DNA of 64,000 nt from assembly GCA_008933995.1 (NCBI GenBank), contig WARS01000052.1, positions 3,100,001-3,164,000 on the forward strand. Direction: 5' to 3'. The stretch comes from Datnioides undecimradiatus. Taxonomy: Eukaryota > Chordata > Actinopteri > Lobotiformes > Datnioididae. Positions 23,815 to 35,385 of the stretch are shown here, piece by piece. The notes under the pieces were generated by a model that did not search any database, was not told the DNA's origin, and saw only the letters and a list, made by a program, of their open reading frames with translations. Both the position numbers and the translations under genes were made by a program. Numbering within the stretch: position 1 is the first letter of the stretch; every line of letters starts with the position of its first letter.

Positions 23815-24330
23815 CAGCTCTGGTCAACTGGTTGGTCTACCACTATCATCCAGCTGGGAATATCTCAACAATTGTGTGGACTGGCGGGTACAGACGCTCA
23901 TGGTCCTCAGAGGATGAAGCCAACTGATAAACATTTCATTCAGCTCTGCTACTAAGTCAAATTTTGCACAGGCAGACTGGATTCAAAGATGATCTGTCCC
24001 AATGATTCTGGTGATACCGTGACATCTTCTTGCACCGCCATGAAATCTTCTTGCACCGCCATGACATCTCTGGTTTGAGTGAAATACCTGTTCATCAGAT
24101 GGATGGATTGATTTTAAACTTTATAACACAAATACTTGAAAAACTGACTGCGCTCCCCTTGCGTTTAGCATCATTTTATGTTTAGTTCTTGTATTGTTGG
24201 CGTGCTAACAGGCTAGTTAGATGGTGAAAATGGTAAATACTATCACAGCTAAACAGCAGCATGTTATCATTGTCATTGGGAGTATCTTAGCATGCTGCTA
24301 GCTGCAGACTATTAGTCCTGTCTACAATTG
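23815..24330 (+). repeat. dispersed fish repeat copy with an internal 21-bp duplication
   Basis: It carries ATATCTCAACAATTGTGTGG, CTCATGGTCCTCAGAGGATG, GGCGTGCTAACAGGCTAG, ACAGCAGCATGTTATCATTG and TTAGCATGCTGCTAGC in the family order. It is one of the more complete copies in the window. Inside it, a 21-bp unit is repeated in tandem at about 24,023-24,064. Confidence 0.65.
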
Positions 24331-24339
24331 GGACCAGAC

Positions 24340-27300
24340 CTTTAGAAAGAAGAAAATCATATTTTTAAAAACGTTATTCATTAGATAAAAGAATAAACAT
24401 AAGCTGTGCAAAAAACAAAAAGAGAACATATGGAAAGTGGCTACAGTATGCAGACGGGTAAAGGAAACATGATTCACTCAGGGTTGTTTCGTCAGTGACA
24501 GGAGATAGATGAGGTCGTCAGAAAAGTGGAGGGAAAATTGGGGTCAAAGACTCAAGCTCACCTGCAGCAAACCACGTGATACATGATTAGATGTGCTGCA
24601 AGATACCATAAGTAAGTAAGGATAACAGATTATGTCAGAAAAAAATGAAAGAAGTTTGTCATGACGTCCCTCCGAAGCTTTAGTATTTCCCAGAACAAAT
24701 ATCCATTCTGCTGATGCCTGAAGCAGAACTTGGCCGCCATCCCACCCTGGTGGGGGGTTTAATTGTCTGTATGGCCGAGAGCTTTAATTCTGTGACTGAT
24801 GAGTGTCCATTACCCCAAGAAGTGGTTGACACGTGGTGATAAAGAGTCTAATGCTCCCGTCACGTGCAGGAAACGGGACAATAAAGGGGTGGAGCCAAAT
24901 GCAGACAGAGGCAGAGCCAATGTAATCTAAGTGCCTACAGGCAGGCAGGAATGGTCAATACAGGGAAAAGGGTCTGATATAAACGCATTGGAGCAGTCAG
25001 AAAACCTCAAGTTCAGTAAAACAAGAGAAAGTAAAATCTGTGTGTTCACAATGAAACACGAGGACGATACCTCCGACACGGACCACAATGAGCTCAGACG
25101 ACCTGGAGAAGATAACAGGACACAGGTGAAACGCCATCAGGGCGGGCAAACCGTCATCCCTCAGGAAGTTAAGAAACCGAGACACCAGGTTTGTCTGTTT
25201 TCAGGATAAAACAGGAAACAGCAGAACTACAGCTCCAAACCTCGACAGCTCCTTCATGTTTAACAAAATGCAGCGATTTCACCAAAGTTTTGGGCACCGA
25301 GAGACACGGATACACCAGAAAACGGAAATTAAGTAGCTGAAGACTCGTCTTAAAACCTTTATGACTGATAAACATCAGTTCATCAAAGTATGAGTGTGAA
25401 AGTGCAGCTTAAAATACTTTCAGGTTTGATTTAATAACACAACCTGATCCTCTGGATACAATTTAGAAGATAACGCTCCGTCTAATTAAATGTTTGGTTT
25501 GGCTTATTAATTGGCTTTGAGCTGCAACTCATGTACACTGCAGGTCTTCGGCACTTGATGAAAGCAGACGTAAAATATGCAGGAAAAACAAAATTAGGTC
25601 GGGGCAATCAGACACACATGATAAAATTAAAACAGCGTGAGATTTATTGAGGACACGAGCGGCTTAACCAGCTCAAAGACGGAGAGAGAAAGAGAGGGAG
25701 AGCTGACGTTCCTACCAGGGAACAAAATAAAAACTGTTTAAGTCCGTATAATTTTGGCAGCAGAGGAGAAAACTTGAAACCCAGAATGAGGGTTTTTAGG
25801 CGATCATCTGCTGTAACAGGAAAACTGCTCTATGTTTTTTGTTGTAAGTCGTGATCTAAGGGAAAACAAGGCTTTCACTTTATTGTTGCAGCTTCGCACT
25901 TGACAGAGCCTGAATTCAAATGTCACATATTTAGTTTTGACGATCTCCCAGTATTTCAAATGAACGCCATTACACCATAAAGCCGCTCCGCAGCCCTCTC
26001 CGTCGTATCCGACGCTGTCAGATCGCCTCTGCCAACTCTCTCCAACCCTTTGAGGCCGGCTCTCTGTGTAAGTATGTGCTTAGGCAAGACGGCCTTCTGC
26101 ACTAATTGAAGTCAATGACACAAGCTGCAGGGGCGCGTGAACAAACTGCGTCTCCATGGAAACACACGCTGGCAAGTGTGTCCATTGAGGAGCCTGCAGC
26201 GCTACATTGGAATTGCTGTGTACACCCATCTGAAGCCCTTCACCAAGAGAAGAGGGGTTTGGAGGCGGGGGTGAAGATCAGCCCTGGACACGGGAAAGGA
26301 GGCGACACAGAGGAGGGGCTCTTACTGTGTCAGCGATGCCCTGCTATGCCTCCGAGAACGTGGTAAAAGATGTCAAGACATCCCAACATGCGATGGATCC
26401 ACGAGCCGCATCCGTGCAGGAGGAAGACAGGAGCCAGGAAACTGACAGACTGGCAAATTTAGTGGCGTGTCAGGGGCCAAATCTCCAGACTGAGAGTTTG
26501 CACCAACGGCAAACTCAAATAAAGGGATGGAAATGATTGACAAGTCTTCACAGGAATCAAGTCAGTCAGTGAGGAGGCTCTGATGGCCCCTGCTGTCAGA
26601 GCAGGGATGCCAACCATTGACTGCAGGGTCTCTGGTTTCGTGTCCTGCTGTGACAGTTTCATCTTCCCCTCATTTCCTGACATCTCTCTACTGCCAATTA
26701 TTAATAAAATGCACAAAATTATGTTAAAAAAGACTGAACCTTTAAATCAGCGGGGGAGAAAATGGAAGTTTTAGCATCTACATGTCCGTGACAGCTCCTC
26801 CAGCTACTGAGCAGATCTTTGTTTTTTGCAGTTTAAAATGAATTTTGACCTGAGTAATATTTTGTGTCACGGCACTAAAATGTGATTATACACAAATATT
26901 GACGAGATAAAAAGACGTTAAAGCCTCAGTTATTTTTGTATTTGTGCATTAACCTGTAATTTATATGACTTTTAACCTGACCGTTTGTATTATTAGGTGC
27001 ATTATTTTGGCTTTTAACCAGTATTTGTATAAAAAATCTTGTGTTTTATATCCTGGGATTGTATTTTATGAAAGAGCTTGTTGTGTTGTGGAGTCCTGAT
27101 ATATGATGTCATACAATATAACGTAATACATAATGTAAAATACTGTCCCAGTTCATAGTGTCGCGCCACTTTCACACCAGCGCCATGCGACCCCTCGTGT
27201 GAAGGACGACGTGTTTGTTTGGTCTCACATGCAACAGATAATGACAAAAGCGATGGACCCGTGACCTCCCCACTGTGTTTCCTTGACTTCCACACAAAGG

Positions 27301-28194
27301 ATGCTGGGAAAAGGCTCCAACCATTTGAAGAGGCAGACAGTGAATTAATATGGCAAAAGCAGCATTTACCAGGATTAAATGACAGTTTATATATTTCAAA
27401 GCAAATTATAGTACATCTGGTTCATACTTTTACACATTTTAAAGATGCACTATAAGTAGGTCATTTAATTAAACTAATTAATTAAAATACATTTTCACCT
27501 CAGAAGCAGGTAAGGAAGAGCAAATGTGGTTTTAACAGGATCAAACCCACAGTTATCACTTTGTGCCACATGAGGCCGCCAAGTGTAAAGACGTCTGGTG
27601 CGTTTGACATAATGAAAATAAAGCAGTGCCATAAACTGCTGCAAAGACAGCGACAATTAAAGAGCGGGAAGTTTTATTTAAATGCAGGACCAGACAGACA
27701 AAATATTAAACTTCATCCCGCCTTGTTCACACAAAATAAAAAACGTGCAGCTTCTGTTTGTGCACACGCGTCCACTCGCTGAACGTGTCCGTCCTTCTTC
27801 TGTGTGAGAATGTATCATTTTTCCCCCCTTCGAGCTTTTAGACACCATCTTGTCTTTAAAAATAACATCTCTGATCTTTTGAGATGTTGTGGGCAGAGGT
27901 TGCTCTTACTGGGTTGCCATGGAAACAGTGGCCATCAAGCTACCATTTCGCAATCTACCTCTAGATAGAAGAAAGCCTGTAATGAACAACTATGCCCCCC
28001 CCTCCCCACCCCCGCTCCTCCTCCTCCCTCCTCCTCCTCCTTCCTCCCCTCTGCTCTTTTCCATCTATATGTGATTTAAGATGGTGGGGATTTGTGGGTG
28101 GATCAATGCAGGATTGGAAAAGAAGAAATAAACATGGCTCAGCTACATCAGCATGGGAATACTGCATGTAAAGACACTTTTATACATGCATTAA

Positions 28195-28237
<43 letters not shown>

Positions 28238-28600
28238 TAGGTCTGATTGTCTCTCCTGCTTCCCCTCACGAATCTGTTTCAGTTAATGATCACCCTGCTG
28301 GATCTTTATCCCCGGCCTCCCCTAACTCTTCCACATTCATCGCAACGACAACTCCAGGCTGTGATGCTGCAGGGAAGTAACAGGAGAGACAAAACTCCAG
28401 ACACGATGGATCATAAAGAGCCAAGGGGGGATAAAAACATCACCTCTCCATCTGATGCCTGTGGCAAAGAAATAAAAATTTAGACGCAGAAGACGCAGAG
28501 GAAAAACAAACCCCGCGGTAATGATACTTCAGACGGCGACCGCTTGCAGGAGGAATGAGGTCATCATCAGCATTTACACCCAGGTCGATTATATCTGACT
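24340..28600. other. no gene seen
   Basis: No exon-like segment, recognisable protein or RNA gene is visible. Open frames here are short, and their composition does not differ from the flanks. Confidence 0.45.
28195..28234. repeat. (AT)n(AC)n microsatellite
   Basis: A compound run: about six TA units followed by about 13 AC units. Confidence 0.9.
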
Positions 28601-28609
28601 CACCAGCGG

Positions 28610-29240
28610 CGGAGAGTAACTAAATACATTTACTCAAGTATTATACAGCAATGAGTATTAACATTTTATTTGACTCTATACTTCCAAATCTCTACATCTA
28701 CACCAAATCTTCAGTTAGGATTTATTGTTTTCAGCTTGTGACCTTTTAGATTAAAGTGTCGGAGTCTGGTTGGAGCCTGTAGTCTGATCTTCAAACGTTT
28801 GCACCAGTTGTTTGCAGCTCCACCAGAAAGGCATTTCACCTCTAAACCTTTCAGATGTTTTCATTCAGTGGGCTGTTTAAGGCCAATTTAACAGTATCAT
28901 TTTTTTATGCAAAGAAAACAAAAAGTGCAGCTGAATTTAATTTTTGACTCTTTTCTGCCTCATTAAACCCCCTCAGATCTTCCATGTGGCTCTTTGGACG
29001 GACACCAACGTTTAAGTCTGGAGCCGGTGTTGATGCATCACAGGGGCTTGGTTTTCCTGCAGTGCTTTTACGATTGATCCTGTCAGTACATTTTGCTGAT
29101 AGCACATCAGCATTTTTACTTAAGAAGAGTTTTAAATTCAGGAATTATAAATACAATTCCTTGTTTTTTAAATTGTTGTGCTACTCAAAACACTTATATT
29201 ATAAATATTTATATGATAATACCACCATTGAGTGTTGAAA
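28610..29240 (+). repeat. dispersed fish repeat (AGTAACTAAATACATTTACTC family), decayed
   Basis: The left end, GAGAGTAACTAAATACATTT followed by ACTCAAGTATT, matches a repeat that is very common in teleosts. A related fragment lies at 46.67-47.0 kb. The right boundary is uncertain, because only scattered words (TCAGTACATTTTGCTGATA, TTTTTACTTAAG) remain near 29.09-29.13 kb. Confidence 0.55.
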
Positions 29241-29394
29241 CAAGGCGACAATATCAAACAGGCCTCTTGTAGTGATGAACCTCCAAAGGATCTGAATCTG
29301 AATCTGAATTCTTAGCCACAGCCAGCAGCTGTTCTCAGTAAAGAAGCTGAAAAGGCCCACTGCACAGTACCTGCTAACCATCAAACAGTAGGCA

Positions 29395-29560
29395 GACACA
29401 GTTAGCCATTAGCTGGTGAACACAGTGGAGCATTTAGCAGCTAAAGAGACAGATAAGTCCTCCTGGACAGAGCTAACGGTTCACCTCTGAACTTAAAACA
29501 TGGGTATGTGTCAGTGTTGTGTTTACATCTTGTTCCAGTGGCCTACAAGTGCACAAAAAG
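29395..29560 (+). repeat. dispersed fish repeat fragment (TTTAGCAGCTAAAGAG family)
   Basis: The words GTGGAGCATTTAGCAGCTAA, AGAGACAGATAAGTCC and CAGAGCTAACGGTTCACC recall another dispersed element that I recognise from fish genomes. No coding capacity. Confidence 0.45.
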
Positions 29561-29599
29561 GTGTGCTGCAGCTTTTAGGTTGAGGATATGATCACGTCT

Positions 29600-32540
29600 T
29601 TCTTTGCTGTCCCACCTGATAGAAGGTTGAGCTGTAGGTTGGTTGCAATAAAGACCTCAATGAAGGAAACTAAAGTGAGAAATCCTTGTTTGTTTGAATG
29701 CATTACATACAGTATCATAGCAAGAACAAGGGAAAACACAGGAAACAGGAGAAAATGGGGAGAGCATAAAGTAGATTAATAAATAAATAAGAGGAATGGG
29801 AGTCCAGTGGAGGAAACAAGATCTGCTGCTGTGTGGGGAAAGTCTCTGACAGGCCTGCAGCTTGTGATGGAGGGTCCCAGTGCAGCAGGAGCTGAAAGCG
29901 TCAGGGTGAAACTATGTTTGACGGGAGCAAACTGTCTGAGAGGGGCCAACACGACCTGCCATTACAGCTGCGGGGGGGCTGCAAGGCATGAGGAGAGAAA
30001 TTGTCGAGGAAACACACACACACTCTCACTTGCACACACACACATACGCAGTTAGCGGACAGATGGGGGTACACTTAGAAACACACACCAGCGTGCCAGT
30101 GTGGATAAACTCTCTCTCACACGCACACAAACATGCAGACGCAGACATGCACACACTGCAGGGACACAGTGGCAAGTTCATATCAGTGCTGCCGTGCCCT
30201 CTGCACACAGAGAGGCTGCCAAACTCACTCTGACCCATCTTTATTCAGTTATGATAATTCAGTGTCACGCAGGTACGGATTATGTTAAGGTGTCTGAGGC
30301 GAAGGCGTGTTTAGAGGATGAGGGTGTTGCTGCAGAGAGAGCGGGCTGCCTGAGACTTCAACCGCTGTGATGTGGAGACGCTTAAGCCTGCAGCACCAGA
30401 AGTTGTAGGAGTCACTCAGAAGACGGCAGCAAATCACATTACTCTGTTTTCTTCTGCTTACAATAAGAGACTTAGTTGCTGGAGGGGTTCAATGTTCATA
30501 TTTCTCTTCTCAAATCAAATGAAATGTATTTTTCATGTCTAACGCTGCGATGCTATAACATGGGACCAAATTCTTTGTCCGGCATAGTTTTGTTGGATTT
30601 ATATATGATATAAGCTGCAGGACCGTGATACTCATTCCCTTCAGTTCATTAATATTGCCTGTTTTAATGGCAGACATGCAGGTGTATTGATGTCTGGGTT
30701 TGCATTAACGCAAAGTAAACGCACGCCAAGGCTGGACAGTGTGGAAACCGAATGTTTAGTAATGACGATGGGGAATCAGTTACATCCTTGAAACAGGCTG
30801 TAACGTGTGCGCGAGCGTGTAAACCTCACTACAGGCACGCCAACAGCCCCAACTGCAAAGCCCTGGAGGAAGGTGACCGGGTTATTATTAACCTGGCCAA
30901 GTGTCCGACAAATCTTTAGGCTACTGGAAAGCTTCAAGCCCAGTTTTTAATTAATAACACAGGTAACTGTAAAGAAAACATGCAGAGTAGTTGCTTCGTT
31001 ATGCCACTATCCCATTATCTGGGATATGAGGTGTAATTATACATATGACTGCCAGCCTCAGAGCCTCCTGGTGGGCCCGATTGGGCCATGGAGATGTGTT
31101 TTTGCTCAACAGATTTTACGGGAAAAGACAAAAATACAGGTTTGCTATTCGCTGATGTGTTTTTAATATTTTTTCTAAGCATTTTATTTAATATTAATGT
31201 AGTTTTCTAGAATACTTTTGTAAGCACTGGCTCGTTTTTACCCTATTTAATCACATTTCAGTCATTTGTTCCCAGCGGGCAGGTGCTGGCACGGCGGTGA
31301 AATAGAAGCACAGAGTAAAAAGACATATAAACACACGTTAGTAACTCAGATTAGAGAGCAAAGCACAAAATTATCTTCAATTTAAAGACTTTAAGAGTTT
31401 AAAGGAAGCCTGCAAAGGGAACCCAACTTATGTGTTCTTCTCAATAATCTATCAATTATTGGGTGTGATTATTTCATTATGTCCCCTTCAGCTGCCGAAA
31501 ACCATTTTTAATCTGCTGGAGGGGTAAAACTGTTAAGAGCGCATCGCTTCACACAAGAGCGCTCCAGACAAATGATTCATGACACATTTCAGGTAACGCA
31601 CAGGCGAAACGCACTGCGGCTGACACTTCGCGCTCTCCAATGCTCTGCGGAAACGCTTTTGCGAAATGTCTTTGCAGCCTTCGTTTGAACAGCGGGAGAC
31701 TTTGACAAGCTGCAAGCTACAGATAATAAAAGTGTTTCTCCTTTTGATTTAACGCAAAAAGGAAGTTGAGCGCTGACATGCGGTATCGCGCGGTTTCAGA
31801 AGAGCTCCAAATTCCTGTGTAGCTGTCAGGTAGACGATGAGCAGAGCTGAAAAGGACGGAGGTTAAAGCATGTTCTTCATCGTATCACATGTGTGAGTGA
31901 TGTCTTCCATGTATTCAAAGGATCTTGACTCTATGTCACACGTGCATGTGCAGGAATGCATTTATCTCTGCATACGTATGTGTGTGTGTGTGTGTGTGTG
32001 AATATCCCCATCTGTGAACTGATTACATGTATGCATGTGCATTCTTGCTGCATTGGCATTCAGCACGCTCACGCACACATATACGCAAATTCACACGTGC
32101 ATGGCCACTGTGCAAATCACAGATTCAGTGAGAGGAGCCATAGAGGAGGGGGAGGCGGAGGATGTGACATGATTTACAATGAGATCATTAACCTTGAGAA
32201 ACAGAACGGCCTGTGAGACACAAACACAGTCTCTCAGACGGACACCTTGCGAGAACAATACCTCGTCCACACGCACGCACGCACGCACAAAGCGCTCACT
32301 CCGGTGCTCAGACGAAAACACACGCAGGCGAGCGTGCGCACACACTCGCAGTGATCAAAGCTCAATAGATTCTTGAAATAAAACACGTCAGCAAGGTTTT
32401 CCGTGGTGCGTTTACACCAGCACTATAAAGAAAGTGACAAAATTAAGTAGGCACTCCGAGCAAACGGAATAAAATGTAGAAAAATAAGCCGTTTGTGAGC
32501 TTCTGTTGATTCTCCCCCGATGCAATGCACAAAGGAAAAG
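29600..32540. other. no gene seen
   Basis: CA-rich patches at 30.01-30.16 kb and 32.23-32.29 kb and a TG run at 31.98 kb are the only structure that I can name. Confidence 0.45.
31976..32000. repeat. (TG)n microsatellite
   Basis: About 12 TG units. Confidence 0.9.
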
Positions 32541-32550
32541 TATTTACAGG

Positions 32551-32621
32551 GTCACCCTGACAGGGTGACAGCATGAAGAGAGGAGGAAGGGATGGGGGTT
32601 AGATGTCACTTCGCACTTATT
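32551..32621. repeat. copy A of a 65-bp dispersed repeat, preceded by a 9-bp inverted repeat
   Basis: The stretch from CTGACAGGGTGACAGCATGA to TTAGATGTCACTTC is nearly identical to 35,668-35,730. At 32,551-32,569 the sequence GTCACCCTG-A-CAGGGTGAC forms a perfect 9-bp inverted repeat around one base. Confidence 0.75.
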
Positions 32622-32779
32622 AAATACAATATTTGAATTAATGCCTTGCCATCTTATCACCTGCCATGCTCTGCTGTCAAAGTGGGCTAGTTGTGTACCC
32701 ACAAATATTTCCCAGACTGTGTGATTTGCTGTTGGAATTGAAAACTCATTTGAAAACCTGCGACAGGGAAACCCCCAAT

Positions 32780-32850
32780 AGCCGATTAGCATGTTAGCAT
32801 GCCAGCATATTGCTAATTAGCACCAAACACACAACTCAAGGTGCATATGG
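32780..32850 (-). repeat. reverse-oriented fragment of the dispersed fish repeat
   Basis: GATTAGCATGTTAGCATGCC and TTGCTAATTAGCACC are reverse-complement words of the family seen at 13.8 and 24.2 kb. Confidence 0.6.
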
Positions 32851-35309
32851 CTCAGGTTAAGAACCAGAGTTATACAGGTTACCTTGTGTTTTACAGGTAT
32901 TTGGTCATACAATAAAGAACAAATTCAGGTTTACACCTGATGGTGCTATTGTGGCTAATAAATCACAGCAAGAAGCGACGATAGCTGCGTTAGCACTGTG
33001 TTTTTTCAGCATGTTATAATGAGGGGAAGAAGCATTGCTATGATGCAGATACAGTTAATCACCCAACAAACGTTATGTGTTACCACACAATCCTTATTTA
33101 TTTGTTCACAATCATAAATCCATTTCTAAAGTATAAATCTTTAGTATGTAAATGATATTTAAGCAAAACATCTGTCAACAATCCTTTACAGGTTAGGTCA
33201 AAGAGAGAACGCTTCCCCCTGATGAATCCAGCAGTAAAAATCTACAGTCACACATTCACTAGATACAAAAGAAGAGAAACACATTCATTATGTGCTAACA
33301 AGGCTCGTGAGATACAGACTGACAGAAAGCCCTTTCAAAGTGCATCATACAGCAGTCACGTTGCAGCGCCTTGAAATAGAAACAATAAAATAGACAAATA
33401 TGTTTCCCCAATATATTTGGCAATATGTCACTCTTCTTTTTCAGATAGGTATAAAAAGTGTTATTTGTATTTGTCCTCATCTCATTTCTTTCGCATGTCA
33501 TGTTTAAAATATAAGTTAGAAAATGGTTTTTAATAAAGTGGAAGACAGTCTGGAGTCTGATAATTCTCAATATGTTCAATATGCAAAGTCAGTAAAATCT
33601 AATGGCTCAACTGGTGACTGAGAAAAAGAGGTAAATGTCAACATTAAAGCCTTCAGATGATAAAAAGATCCATACGAGACGACTTTAAGTATAAAATTAA
33701 TGCTGAGAGTCAAACGGTTTCTGGTTTACACACGGCAGAACTCATCACACAGCAACTGCACACAACTGTACCGCAGAACAAACATCTAGAAAAGCCGTAA
33801 ATCAAAAGTCTCCTTATTGTGATAACGCTTGTTTCTCCCAAAACAAACCTTTCTTCATCTAAAGGCTTCGTGTATCTTAAGACAAAATGTCAAAAGTGCA
33901 GCTTCACTAACTTTAATGCAAAGTCGTTGTTTGTCAAGGACACGAGAACTGATTCAAGTGAAACTCAAAGGAAAAAGGTATTTAAAGCACTGAAGTCATC
34001 TTGATATATGGTTAAACTGGGGAATCATGTGCGCATTCTCAGTGTTTGCATACAAAGAAGATCTTGACCTCATTTCTTCAACTGCAGTCAGTTTAAAGCC
34101 AGTTTCCTGTAGAAAATAAACACCAAATGAAGTGTTCCTGCAGTTTTTCGCAGAAGTCCTGCTTCTTTCTGTTAAGACGAAACAACAAATCCACTTCTTG
34201 TAATTTCCAACAGCTGGAAAGGCAACGGTCTCGAAGTTTACTTTGCTTTGCTGTGTGCGAAATGAGCACGAACGCTGCGCGGACTGAGTTTCTCCGCCAG
34301 CAAAAGCAGGACACCAGCACACCAGCTGAAAGAGTGACAGTTCGCTAACGCTACGTTTGAGCTATTAAAACAAATTCAGCTAGGAGTTAAAGGTTACGTT
34401 TCTCAAACTAAAACTATAAAACTGACTCTGTGTAAAACTCTTTAATATCAGTTTACTCCCTGACTTCCAGCTATGTGTGTTAAATGTAGTTAAATGACCT
34501 TTTACTTTACCATTTATGCTGCGGTGCAGTACAAATACACCTGCTCCTCTCCTTCATCATCTCCAGGCGTATTAGGCAATGTTTTGGATATCAATAAGCA
34601 GGATATGATTTATGGCAATATGTTGTTTTTATATGTAGTTTTGCATCAACGTGATGAAACAGCTGAATTTCATATATTTAATTCCCTAATTCAGTGAAAA
34701 ACAGACATTTGACCTGTTTCTCAATTGATTTTCTCAGAAATCTATTAAATCATGATATCACCACAGAATATTATAACTTACCGTGATAGAAGATATTAAC
34801 CGTATTTCCCAAGTGTACAGAGTGCTTTAGTCAGTGTGCACAAAACACGTGTATACAACAGGAGTCTAGCTTCACGAGATGAGGAAAACGATCTTGATCT
34901 GTCAAACAATTGCACCTCAGGCTAAAGCAAAAACGCAGCTTTACGTCTGCAAAGATGCAGCGCACACACACACACACACACACACACAAGTTCCTCACAC
35001 TGACATATGCAACGATCCTTCACACCCCTGTATGAGGGGTCCCACACCCTTAAAGCTACATTTAAACAACGTGAAGCCTGTATGAAAGGTAGTGCATGCT
35101 CACATTCAGTAGTTTTACTTCGTCTTTCCCATGAGGTCATCTTATGTGCGACGCCTCAGGATCAAGCAGCTGAGACAGAGACGCATTTAAAAATGCTGCA
35201 ACCTCCCACCGAGGTCGCTGAACGTCAGTAGACTACGACCCGTTCGGTGAAACAACCCGGATGTTTCCAAAGTGAGTTTTACACCTGCTTCTCGTCCCTC
35301 CCGTCGCGC
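32850..35309 (-). other. fyco1: probable fyco1 3' UTR and downstream flank
   Basis: This is the DNA directly downstream of the fyco1 stop codon. No further coding exon is seen. On the minus strand an ATTAAA-type signal is present near 34,440 and an AATAAA near 33,093. Either could end the transcript, and I cannot choose between them. A CA microsatellite lies at 34,967-34,989. Confidence 0.4.
34967..34989. repeat. (CA)n microsatellite
   Basis: About 11 CA units in the probable 3' UTR or flank of fyco1. Confidence 0.9.
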
Positions 35310-35385
35310 TCAGAGGAGGTCGGTTCCATCGTAGACGACAGGCCGGTCTAGACTCAGATGGTACAGCACTTTCTTTGAGATGAAC
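35310..35385 (-). CDS. fyco1: fyco1 coding exon 17 (end of GOLD domain, stop)
   Basis: It encodes residues 1468-1491 plus a TGA stop at 35,312-35,310 and ends [12 protein letters not shown], close to the conserved C terminus of the family. The acceptor AG is at 35,387-35,386; the first base completes Arg1467. Confidence 0.93.
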
